NCBI GenBank assembly: GCA_024349245.1
Contig: JALDNG010000395.1
Coordinates: 1 to 64,000 of the forward strand
DNA: 64,000 bases
Direction: 5' to 3'
DNA from: Neodontobutis hainanensis
Taxonomy: Eukaryota > Chordata > Actinopteri > Gobiiformes > Odontobutidae
Part shown: positions 1-10,995 of the stretch, one piece after another
How positions within the stretch are numbered: the stretch's first letter is position 1
How the letters are laid out: each line of letters starts with the position of its first letter
Position numbers and translations under genes: made by a program
Notes under the pieces: generated by a model
Told to the model about the DNA's origin: nothing
Databases searched by the model: none
Seen by the model: the letters and a program-made list of their open reading frames with translations, nothing else

Positions 1-1195
1 TTTTGATTTTTGCGAATAATATAGACTGAGGAAGATCTGAACTCGTCACAACTGTTAGAAGCTCAATATTTTTTTAACTATCGTTATATTTTATTCGTTT
101 ATTTGATTTTTATGCATTTTACGATATATGGCTCGATTTAGATATAAGTAGCAACCGCGCAAATGACTTCCCGGAAATTCGCGCCTGATTGCATGTATAA
201 TTCCAAATTCGAAATTCAAGGTTATAATATTGGGCATCAAAGAATACTCAAAAATACAACTATTTCATGTTAAACGTTGCAGTAGGGGTATTCATTTTTG
301 CAACTCATCAAGAATTATGCACACGGGATATGCAATTCTGTACCTTATTAGAAAACTACTACGATGAGACATTGAACAAACGGCGATGGGACAGAACGAA
401 AAGTACATTCAATGAGAACTCGACCATTGCAACGCAATAAAGAGAGACAATCGTTTTTAGATCATATCATAAATTAATGATCATTGCAATTAATTTTAAA
501 GTACCAATATAGTCTTAAAAGGCCATCCTTTGGATAAATTTATTATCGGTGGACGGATAGCGGATATAATTCAATCATTTAACTTCTCGGCTCTTTGCCC
601 TCTAACTTTAACACATCCTCCTTTTGTAGGAGCTACATTATACGGAAAATTTCGATGTTGTTATTAACTCTGAAAGCAACCCGGTGTATATTTGATGTGG
701 ATAACATCCTGAAGCTGTCTACGTTGTATTAATATATTCGTCTATGAATTGATCTGGGATTATTTCGTTCGCATCAACTTGGTTTTATTCAGCCCCTATT
801 CTGCGACATATATGGGATCGCTTTTTAGTGTATGTATCATCATGCATAGCTAAATTCGTTCTAAATCTCTCGCTGTCGTATCTAGAGCACTTGAAATATA
901 TCTAGCCTCTATATGTTTTTTTGCAGTACTGGTATCTCAGATAATTAAATTTAGCTTGGTGTGCTTTAATCATATCAAAATACGTAATTTAAAGATTTTT
1001 CGGTGGTTATAACATAGATCCTTTGAAAACAACTCATACTTATTTTTATTATTGGTTAATACATGACTACATAGCGATGTCTGATTTAGCTACGGCACAA
1101 TCTGTGCGGATAAGAAGAGCTGCAGCGTTTCGAGCTGTTAAGATTTAAAACCAAATTTCTATATATTCAGTTTTTCACCATGGAATACCTTAGAA
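1..1195 (-). other. Unresolved coding-like island at the left edge
   Basis: On the minus strand several short open segments follow one another, separated by plausible 20-35-nt GT-AG gaps. One reads LTARNAAALLIRTD (about 1140-1080), another DANEIIPDQFIDEYINT (about 780-720), and another IEIFRGCVKVRGQRAEKLND (about 650-560, joined across a 23-nt gap). Some plus-strand frames are open too, for example around 1080-1150. Base composition is richer in GC than the true spacers. I could not build one continuous model and do not recognise a product. It may be one minus-strand gene, two small genes, or a broken one. Confidence 0.3.
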
Positions 1196-1261
1196 CAAAC
1201 TCATACTTTATAAACTTTTCATAGGTATAAACGGTAAAATTTTAATTGATATAAAAATCCT

Positions 1262-1619
1262 ATGGAAGATAAAATTATTCAAAATATCCAGTTGAGAAGA
1301 AAACAAGTGAACATATGTTAAATATTCCTAAAAAATCCAAAGTTGAGGACTCAGATTCGAAATCAGTTAATTTTCCCTGTATAAAATCACGAAAACATCT
1401 TTGTAAATCTAACTTCACCATTAAGACTATCCTACCGAAGTCAAGCGAAAAGAATCAAATTATTCAACACGCTTTTGAAGATAATAATACTCTGTTAAAA
1501 ATGATGAAATTATTAGACCTTTAACTGGAGGAGAGACAGGTTTATTTTTGTATGAAACGGGGAAAAGACCACCGTTTGAAGGCATTCATCATTTATTATA
1601 TAAATACCGAACAAAATAA
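1262..1619 (+). CDS. Small unrecognised protein, 3 exons (~102 aa)
   Basis: This model starts at the ATG at 1262 (MEDKIIQNIQLRRKQ) and ends at TAA 1617-1619 (LLYKYRTK at the C-terminus). Two AT-rich GT-AG introns are removed, 1317-1342 (26 nt) and 1494-1516 (23 nt). After removal the coding length is exactly 103 codons including the stop. The second intron is needed because the middle frame would otherwise hit TAA at 1522. The protein is charged, Lys/Ser-rich in the middle, and ends in a segment with YETGKRPPFEGIHHLL. I recognise no domain, signal peptide or membrane segment. Intron length and composition match those of the recognised genes here, which is the main support. Confidence 0.55.
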
Positions 1620-2580
1620 TCAAATATTTAAAAATAATATGATTCAAAATCCTTTCAAAAAGAACCTTCTTAAATATACAGATAAACATAAATGAAAGTG
1701 CGTGTTTTTATGATAGCTACGCATGCCTTTCCGATTATCCGATACGATGAACCTTTGTAAATATATTGGTTACGCATTCGGGAAGGTTTATATATGATGA
1801 ATTGAAAAATTGATTCTCACTTAAAAAGCTGTGTGTGATCTGCTCACGACTATGGATAACATCTGATCAAATAGTATAGTCACCAGTTGGGAAAACAACA
1901 AATGTTTTATCAAAAAGAAATACAGTAAAATTTATTTTATCATATACTTTTTTTGTTTGATTACTACAACTGTTTTTGGTGTTTTTTCTTCTTTTTTGGA
2001 TTTTTGATTTCTCTTTTTGTTAATATGAAATTAATATAATTAAAAATCAAACAATCTATTTTTTGTATTGCATTTTAACACTAAGTCCAGAGCAACGTTG
2101 GGTATTACCCGCTAGTTTAATTATTCATCATCATAGATGGTTCTTTAATTTTCGGCATCCGGAGGGCTTCTCCATCTTCATACAATGTCGTAGTTTGCCG
2201 TTAAATGTTAACCCAACATAACATAACTTGAAGGTAATTTTATTTTTTTTTACATGTCAAAAGTGAATATTTGGGCCTTCAGACACGTTTATTTGTGTAA
2301 ATTTCCGATATTGACGTATGCAGAAAAATTCGATAAAAAATCCTTGGCAAATATAAATTTCAAGGGATTACTTAGATCAAATAAAAATGTTAAAAAATTT
2401 TTGCAAATGCCAGAAACAAATTTTCGGTCTATATGTAATATGTCAAAATTTTTTCACCATTTTGGTCAAAACGTATAATAACGACAAACGAAGATAGGTT
2501 ATTGGAAAATTTAGAATAAAAGGATTATAATTAGGTAAAAATAATAATTTAAGACGGTATATACTATTTTATTTAACTTC
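1620..2580. other. Spacer with nothing supported
   Basis: AT-rich sequence. The only open frames are short and lack coding character (for example 2254-2478 plus). I see no RNA gene or repeat. Confidence 0.6.
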
Positions 2581-4330
2581 ACAAAATGGGTCACTTCAAA
2601 TATTATATTAAACCTAGTAAAATTACTCCAGATGATCGGTGGAGCGCGCACCAATATTAAGCTGTGGCAGACATGGATGTTAAGCTTTCAATAAATGATT
2701 GATAAATTTGAAATTTTTAGTTTCAAATTAAAAATTGATAGGAATTGATAATTCTTTAAATAATTGGCAAGATCCAATAAGTCATGAAGAAATGGGGATG
2801 CAACGAACTTAAGATAGAAACAATCTCAAATTACACCAAAATTGTAGATAATTGTCTTTCTTAAGATCAATGGACTGTATACGTTTGATTATTTTTCTGA
2901 AAAAAGTAAATGTCATGGAATGTGGTTGTGGTATTTCTAACTGGAAGAGCAGAATTTCCTCCTCATCCAATAACGTCACTCAATATTTTGCGTGTACGGC
3001 AAGAGTTGGCATCACGGGACTAAATTTGAGGACACTGCAAAGGTTAGCTTTCAGTATTGCTATTCTTTTTATCTGCTAATATCTGATACATTGCATCTGT
3101 ATGATACTTAGGGAAATACATGATTGGGCCCTTTTAGTGTAAAATTATTGACTGTGGTTAATTCTGATCAGAATCTTTGAACGTTTAGAAAATACAAAAG
3201 AAGACTAATTTCTTCAATTGAGGGTTGAAATATTCCCTCTCTAGATTACAGAAGGTCCTGAAGGAAAATCAACCGCACTACGAGGAAGCTGTACAAAATA
3301 CTAAACCTGTTCGAGAAGCCGAAGTTAAGACAAAATCATTTATATCCCATATCATGATTCCACGTGATTATGAATCAAACAAGACAGAGATGGCCAAACT
3401 TCCGGCAAGATTTAGCTGTGGTGATTGGCAAGTCGGATGAGCAGATGGTTGTTTAAATATTCGCGAATAACATGGAATGCATGGAACTTCGGAAAGAAGA
3501 GTCGAAAGTAGCAAACCAACCTCAATTTAATGTGTCGACACGAATTGAGATAGAAGAGAATGAGAAAGAAACTCTCTGCACGGTAATAGATGAGGAAAAT
3601 TGAGTTATATTGGAAGTCCTGCAAGGAAGATAGCCAATGCTACAAAAGAAAGAATCTTCCTTTTGGAGGGCGAGGACGATTCAAACCTCTCACACACCTT
3701 CCGAAGAGTTAACCTGTTTTTCAAAATTTCGGTTCGGTTTCGCTTATAAGATTTGGCTGTTTCCTACCCAACCACCGTTACAAACTTATTTACAGAAAAT
3801 ACATTTTGTGTTACCGAGAGCCGAGTTTTGCTCAGCTGGCACCCACTAATAATCTCACTCTTTCATCTGCCCCCTTGGACGACCTTAACTTGGAGGAATC
3901 GACTATTTTGGAATATCAAATCTCTTTGGTAATTATAAATGTCACGAGACCAATTTCCTAAGATCTAAGAGGTGTTAAGTTCAAAATATCATTCTACGCC
4001 AAACAAAATTTTCTTTCACACCATTCCAAAAAGATGAGCTTGTGGAGGTCTAGTGCGCTATTTATTAACTCTGGTGCCATAAATCAGATCAGAAGGAAGG
4101 GTTAATATATTTGTCTTAAAATCATCGTTAAACAATGGTTTTCTCAAAGAATTAAGGATGTGAAAAACTCAAAGTTGTATGTTGATGCCGAAAATTCCTC
4201 AAGGTTAATTGCCGTTTTCCTAAAAATTTTTGGCTATGAAAGATTCATTCTGTTAAGTTACTACGGCGGTGGGGACAATGAACAAATAGAACAGTCTTCT
4301 CAACTTTAAAAATAAATATTATGTATAAGT
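2581..4330 (+). other. Unresolved plus-strand coding-like region
   Basis: GC is locally higher and plus-strand frames carry protein-like stretches. An ATG at 2910 opens MSWNVVVVFLTGRAEFPPH and reads to 2911+~115 nt. 3225-3437 is charged and coiled-coil-like (VLKENQPHYEEAVQNTKPVR). 3456-3602 reads MECMELRKEESKVANQ onward. 3855-3945 reads LSSAPLDDLNLEESTILEY. 4034-4100 starts MSLWRSSALFINSGAINQ. 4110-4310 is open with LYVDAENSSRLIAVFLKIFGY. The frames do not join with simple 22-nt introns, so this may be two or more small genes or a decayed gene or retroelement. ALFINSGA superficially resembles a retropepsin motif, but I do not rely on it. Confidence 0.3.
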
Positions 4331-6318
4331 GAGAAAAAATGCGTACTAACTCAGTTTGATATGCCGGAAACGAAGATGAGTGTTAATTCCACAGAAATCA
4401 ATAATTTTATATGAACTAGTGAAGTATTACATCTGCTGAATCAAAAAACCTGATATGCTCTTTAAAACACATTTATCGTCATGTTCGTAGGATATTATAG
4501 GTGCGATAATGTAAAAAACCGAAAATTTAAAGCATTCAGATCCATAAATCTTTGCGCAGGCCGTAAGTACAAATTCAGAAACTATCTAAGATCAAGTTAC
4601 AAGAAAATGCTAGCGGTTGAAATTATCGTACGATATCTTCTCCATTGTGTTAAAACATGTACATAAACTGAAAATGAATTCTGAACTGCGACTTTAAGTT
4701 GACTAAATTGTTGTAAATGAAAGCCGTGCGGCTGACTCTCCGAACATAAGAAACTTTTGATAATATGATACTTTAAACGTACTGTTCTACCGTAAATCAG
4801 GAGTGAAAATAGTTAAAAATTAAAATGAACGAGAGATTGTGAGAAATGACAGTTTTTAACACCTTATAGCTGTTTAAATTTTTAATTGTTTTGCGCAATA
4901 TCGGTTTTTTTCGTTGTTTGCATTAGCTTTAATGCATCGACTTTTATAGCCTTTTTTCACGAAATTGACCTCAGAGTTTCAATAATTTATTCATTAGTAT
5001 TTAAAAACTTAGATTAAACCGATATATTCGTGTAACTGGATAATATTACAATCTCGTGTAATTCACAATATTTTCCCCGTGAAAATTTGAGGCAGTAATT
5101 CACAAAAATTTAAGAAATTTATCTGAAAATCGATGGTGAAAAATACGATTCTTAAAGGACGAGATAACATATGAACGGTAGATAATCAATTGTAGTTGAA
5201 TGAACAGATCAAACTTCGATAAAGCATATAAGGACGTTGTAAGAGTCAGAAAATCGAATATTGATCAGTTGATTCCCGAGTGTATCAATTTTATGAAAAT
5301 TTTATTTATATAGAAACCTTTTGTGAGAGTTGACCCGAAAACCATCCTCTTGTAATTGGGTCAGAGGAACAGAAAGTCCTTTCACGAGACAAATGAAACC
5401 CTGAAAAAACTAACAACGCTTTAGTTTCTAAGTCATACATGAATAGTTATATGACTGATATGCCATCAAAAGGTAAATGGAATTAGATTAGGTCAAAAAG
5501 ATGAAAAAGTACAACTGTGAATGATTCAGAATGATAGTAGAGTTCAATTAAAATAAGAAAATCGATATTCGATGAACTAAAATGAATTTGTGGGTGGCGT
5601 GTGGGGAAAAAGTTAAACACAATCTATGGAGTTCTAAGATTCTTTTCAGCTTTTCAAAGTGACTTTAAAACTACGAAAAATAAATGTAATTGAATAATTA
5701 AACGGTATTTATTCCGATTCTCCATTTGATGCTAACTTTCAAATCTGAATGTTAGGAATAAATCTTTAAATGTTGACACGCTTCTATATTTCCTTCAGAT
5801 CTTATAAAACTTCAGGTCGAAAATTCTATAATGTAAACAAAACAATTGTATTGATCCTGAGTTTAAATATCACGCGACAATTCCTTCTCCAAAAAGTTTA
5901 TTCAACAATAACCTAAATCTATCTTGACGATCTTATATAAAAGATAGACTAATTTTAACGAACCCACTTCTTGAAAAAAGATATGATCGCAGGAACAGCC
6001 GTTAACAGAATAGTTGTAACGAACTCGTTCGTTCTCGCAGTTTTGACTGCTTTTCGTACTGAAACAGATTGTTTTACAATTAGCGAATTTTAAAATGCAA
6101 AAAATCGAGATTTTATTGGCCGAAAATATTACTCATGTGAGAAATTTAATTACTATTTTTTAACAGGGGCCCACCTTATAATATCTCTTGATATACATCA
6201 AAGAAAAATATTCTCATCAACCTGAATCATTTTTGGCAAAAAAATGCAATTGCGTATAGTATACAAATTAAATTTCGTAAAAAGATAGCTTAAATCCATA
6301 ATAATTGACAATTTTAAC
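4331..6318. other. Spacer with nothing supported
   Basis: AT-rich. The open frame at 4481-4666 (plus) is basic but isolated and unsupported. No RNA gene, tandem array or transposon ends were seen. Confidence 0.5.
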
Positions 6319-7141
6319 AAATAGATCGATACTACACATCTGATACGGTCAGAAACGAAAAAAAGCTGCATCAAGCCAGAAAAACCTCATATTTAAATTC
6401 AATATTCTCAAAGCCATCACTGATATCAAAGGAGTATAATTCGAAATTAAAGATACCCAGAAGTTACTCAAAAGGAAAAAACACGAAAAATGCCGTACAA
6501 CCCGAAAGTATGTGGTGTAACGGATAGAGCGAACAAAATATTTATTCGGCTGATATCTAAGTCGTGAGAAAAACAACATAGTCTGTTATTTAAATAATTT
6601 CAAAATCGCTAATTTATGAATATCCTCACATGAACGAATCTTAAGCTTAATACCGAAAATATAGTTGTATAAAATTTTTGGTTTAACATGAAATCATGTG
6701 ATCAAAAGAAGTACTTCTGGAGGCTATACAACTTGATGTCACATGTATGAAACATAAATGCTGGAAAGTTAACGACGACGTTACTATTAATGGGATGAAC
6801 TTAATGTTGAGGATAAGGTCGACGAAAAATTCTCATTGAATTATGAAAGAAAAATGTCACCGGGTGGGAAAGGCACGGATATCATCTGGAATATTACTGG
6901 TCCATGGCCGAAACAAACGGTTCACAAAATTCGTTTCGAATTAGTTTCTGAATCCCTTGATAGCATGCTTGAAACACTTATCTGGAAGAATAAATTCGAA
7001 TGTCAAAGAATCAAGTTATGTCGTAATTTTATCCAACACATAATGATTTTCATTGCATACCTAAAAAAGGGAAGTATGTGGAAGAATAATTTAACGCCCA
7101 TCGGGACAAACAAATCTGAACGGGACCTTTTAAACGTTTAA
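6319..7141 (+). other. Two unrecognised plus-strand open stretches
   Basis: 6319-6564 is open for about 82 codons without a good start codon and is Lys/Ser-rich (KKLHQARKTSYLNSIFSKPS). 6836-7141 is open for about 101 codons (KGTDIIWNITGPWPKQTVHK), and a short ATG frame at about 6749 (MKHKCWKVNDDVTINGMNLM) lies just before it. I recognise no family and no splice pattern joins them convincingly. They could be exons of one gene or chance frames. Confidence 0.25.
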
Positions 7142-7219
7142 TGCGCAGACGTAGGTTTTAAATTAATTTGTATGTCAAATAGGTAAAAAATACTTTTTTA
7201 GAATAAAATATTTGCTCTT

Positions 7220-7740
7220 TTAAGTATAAAAGTTTTTTATTCTTAGGATTTCTTCATTTGCGGGAACATTAAAATCGTATATTTCCGACGAATGTAACAA
7301 ATTTTTTAGCAAAATGTTAACCTTTAACGATTTCATAAAAGTATTCAAATTCGAAAAGAATATTAATTTATGTCCCCCATATTCATGATCATAAAAATTT
7401 ACCTTCAAAACATCACATTTTCCCATTATTAGTCAGTGGTACGAAGACAGGGTATCAGATGCGTCTATGGCTGTATGGGAGTTATGGTGAATTTAAATCT
7501 CTTGCTAGAAAAATCCAGCCTTGTCCGGAAATCAAAGAGCACTTGTTAACTACTTTAATAAATGTTAACCAAAATTTTTCTTCATCTTTATCCTCAAGAA
7601 AACAAAAAGTCATTCTATGTTTATGATTAATTCGCGGAACGATGAATTTCACTTCATTATGACATATATTACAAAACCACCACACATTTTAAGATAACGA
7701 GAATGGAGTGAAAAATGACAAGCTCTTCCGTTCCATTCAT
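7220..7740 (-). CDS. Possible unrecognised minus-strand gene
   Basis: The minus strand has an ATG at about 7740 (MNGTEELVIFHSILVILKC). It then has an open segment ending LEDKDEEKFWLTFIKVV...GWIFLARDLNSP with TAA near 7482. A second frame, 7426-7220, begins MGKCDVLKVNFYDHEYGG. A 21-nt GT-AG gap could join the first frame to a downstream one, but I could not complete a consistent model. Both segments look more protein-like than the surrounding AT-rich DNA. No family is recognised. It could be two adjacent short genes or exons of one. Confidence 0.3.
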
Positions 7741-8734
7741 TTGAACTATTTATCGTTTACTTTGGGGATTTTTAAAGTTATACTCGACACTTCATCGATT
7801 TAAGTACTACACACAGCTTTATCTAAAAAGCTAGAGTAAACAATCGGATTATATTAAAATTACACTAGGTTCCCCCAATAAAATCTATAAAATTAATTTA
7901 GATGGAAGATAGCAAAAATTTAACGTTAATTTTGATATTAGTTATCTGAAGCCACCACAAAGAAAAACCAGAGAACTACGAAACAAAGCGAAAATTTCAT
8001 CTCAATTTATCTCACAAAAATGTCATTTAAAATCAATTATACCCCTGCAAAATCAAAACCTACATTTTTACCATTAGTTCACCGATGGAAATGCTGACAA
8101 TTAAATGTAAAACCGAAAATCTATACTCGTGTTTCCATAAGCTTTAGTTCCACAACCATTTTTTCCAAACAATAAAATGAAATATTTGACTTGAAACTCA
8201 TTACAAAACAAGTTATTTTTTAGTCATAAAACATCGAAGGAACTCCACAAATAACTCTAGTTCGCATGAGCAAATACATATGGAGAATGAAAATAACGTC
8301 TTAAACAACTTCGATCACACCAGGTTTAGTGGGTTGAAACATTTACAAATTCGGTGTAAGTTTGCAATAATAATTTTGAAGACCATCCATAATTGAAAAA
8401 ATTTCTCATGATTTTTACTAGTTACATCGGCACCTTAACACCTGGGGTTTATGAACCTTTCGATTGGATATAAAACATAAATTTTTAGAACAGCCCGCAG
8501 TTAAAAAAAACTAGTTTACCTAACTCGGTCATATTATATTGAAAAGAACATGAATTAATCAATAAAAATCCCACTATAAACGTATCAACACTCATCTGTG
8601 CAGGCGGTTAATATTTAAGTAGAGGAGAAACTGACAAAATAACTGATAGAGAATAATAGGAGTAGAAAAATGTTAAAATAATTAAAAAACTTTTTTCTTA
8701 ACATAGAATACAGAAAAATTCATCGAATGGGATT

Positions 8735-10995
8735 TCATTTAGGACGAAACTCGCCACAACAAGTCAGAACATTTTTGTTGTTAAAGTTGAGACAATAAAT
8801 AGGGGTTTTCTTCGTGTAATAAGTGGCAACTGGAGACTGTTCAAACTGAACAGATTCCTTGCATTGTGAATCAAGATATTTCAACGAAGAATTTCGAAGA
8901 TTCCAGAGTTGGACAGAACAATCGAGACCGCCTTTAAATTAAAAAAATCAAACCTGATGCCATAATTTCAAAATCTTGACTGATTGAAATGGACGTGACA
9001 GCAGAAACGTGGGAAGGGAAAGAGCACAGCCTCTGTCCATCTGCTATATCATGCAGATAGAGCGATCCACTCTGATCTAAAATTAAAAAACAGGCAAACC
9101 TCCAATGAACAAAAATCGGCCATCAGGGGAAAAGCAAAGAGTCCGTATTTCTGCCTGAACACAATTAAGACGAACCTTAAATCCGGTGAAAAATCGAACA
9201 GAGGACCCGGAAACAACGTCCCACAGCCGCACACTTCTGTCGGTCGACCCAGTGGCAATATAATTCGAATTTGGATGAAAAGCAGAACACTTTAATCATC
9301 TTATTGATACGTAAACATCAGAGTAATGCCCACAAAAGACCCTCAGAGGAGTGTCTCTCTCTACACTCCACATCAATGCTGTTTGATCATTGCTGCAACT
9401 GACGAAATAGAACCCTCTCGGACTAGAGTAACGATATTCTCAAACCAAAACTGAACATCCCAAACGGTAGAAGAATGAAATTTATAAACTGTCAAACAAG
9501 ACCGAGTGTTGAAGTTCCATAACCTGACTAACTTTCAATAAACACATTGACCTTCGCCATCGAATCCCGAACTCAACAGCTGAGTGCTGTATGGGTTTAT
9601 TGAAAGACCGTAAACGGGCCCTGAGTGACCCTCAAACAGGCAATTGTTTTGACAATTTCTTGGTTTTAACAAATTAAATACTTCTCAGTTAAGACCTTTT
9701 CATTTATTTCATCTTATTAAAATAATGTAAATACAGGATGACTTTTCAATTCTTTCGAGCTCATCAATCGGTTTCAATGATTTGAGTTTTTGGAAGGTCA
9801 AAGACCACACTTTAACCGTTGAATCTGCCAAAGCGCATGCAAGCAAAAATGAATCCTTGCTAAAGGCTGCGTTATTCACTCTAAATCGAAAATAAAAATG
9901 ACTTATGTTTAGAGTTCAATATTGTGTAGATGCAAGAAGTGGGAAGCTTGTTAGCCAAACGCTCTGTTTGCTGGCGTTCTGATGATTGCATTTGAAGGTA
10001 TGAGTGCTCGAACTCCGTCATGTCGTGGTACGGAACACGCGAAGTATCTGGACAGACGAGATCGTTCGCACGCCGGTTAAACGCTTATTCAAAAGAGGTA
10101 ACTACACTGTCGAGGTTCGGCGCCTGTTTTTCCATCCAATACTGGGTCAAAGTTGCGTACACCGTACATAACTTTTGTTCGATTTCCTCACATAAATAAA
10201 AAACATACCCTCAAGCACTGCTTCACCGAGCATCGTGCCGCTGTCCTGATGAACTTGAGTCCAATCGCGGCATTTTTGATGAACTAGGATAGAAATTCTA
10301 CAAACCTAAAATTCGAATGTTCTGAGTGATGATATGCATGATTATATCGAACTTTGGAGACGACTATATTTTAATATTGTTGAACCTCAATGACTTTTTG
10401 ATAAAATTCATCGATTCGCTGCACATATTTATTGTAAACTTATTTTCACTATTAATTTTGGATTTTTACAACATGGAATTAACGTAGGTCGATTCACAGA
10501 CTTGGTTTATATTGGAAATGTGGAAAAGAGAAGTTATGTCATTGTAAAAATGACTGTCGAAAGAATGCCGAAAGGTGTCGAAAAATTCGTCAGCTTTAAA
10601 TATAACAATAGAAAAACCTAACTCGAGTTTATGGTCACAAACTAAATGTAAAAATATATGGACAAATAGGGGGAAAAGTACTAAGGATGTTTCACATTTA
10701 ATTTTTTCTGATACTTGGCCAATGCATTCCTGAAAAGACTTAAAAATTTCCACTATCGACTCATCAGGGAAGCTAAATTTTCGATATCGCAAAAAATACT
10801 TGTCCAATTTTAGCAAAGATTTTAATTCACCAGCTAAGCCGCTGTCTGATGTTGTTGAACCAATATTTATCGTGGCTTTGGCTTCCACTACAAATGCTTC
10901 CAAGGTGTTCTAATTTATATCAATTTACAATCAACCTTAAAATTGTTCTCAGATAAAAATTTTCCTACAAGGAGGAGTTTGTTCGTGTCCACCAT
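8735..10995 (-). CDS. TAF5: TAF5, TFIID/SAGA WD40 subunit, ~17 exons
   Basis: TAF5 is a scaffold subunit of TFIID (and SAGA in many species) in the nucleus. After splicing, the order is LisH (KLLLVGKFLSENNFK), the NTD2 helical domain (LVLFPLFVHIFLHLV), a linker ending in LPTSCIYTIL, then WD repeats. WD examples are ADSTVKVW, EGHSGPVYGLSI, FHPNSNYIATGSTDRSVRLW and GGLDCSVQLWNL; the C-terminus carries YYTKKTPIYCLNF. The start is the ATG at 10993-10995, directly after an in-frame TAA; the stop is TGA 8735-8737. Fifteen introns of 21-26 nt are required, with the frame kept across every WD repeat. One further junction near 10419-10483 is uncertain: a 65-nt GT-AG intron keeps the frame, but a shorter gap would preserve a better-conserved FYNKYVQRI stretch with a one-base mismatch. 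The protein is about 620-630 aa, shorter than the ~800 of human TAF5, mainly in linkers. Confidence 0.95.

Noticed and set aside
1080..1145. Minus-strand ARNAAALLIRTD as a chaperonin (CCT) C-terminus
   Set aside because: Resemblance is short and no upstream chaperonin domains exist on that strand.
4034..4100. ALFINSGA-like motif as a retroviral-type protease
   Set aside because: Only six or seven residues fit, the key Asp is Asn, and no reverse transcriptase or integrase motif follows within several kilobases.
9049..9258. 69-codon minus frame read as an independent protein
   Set aside because: It runs through two TAF5 introns in the wrong frame; the WD-repeat reading requires those introns.
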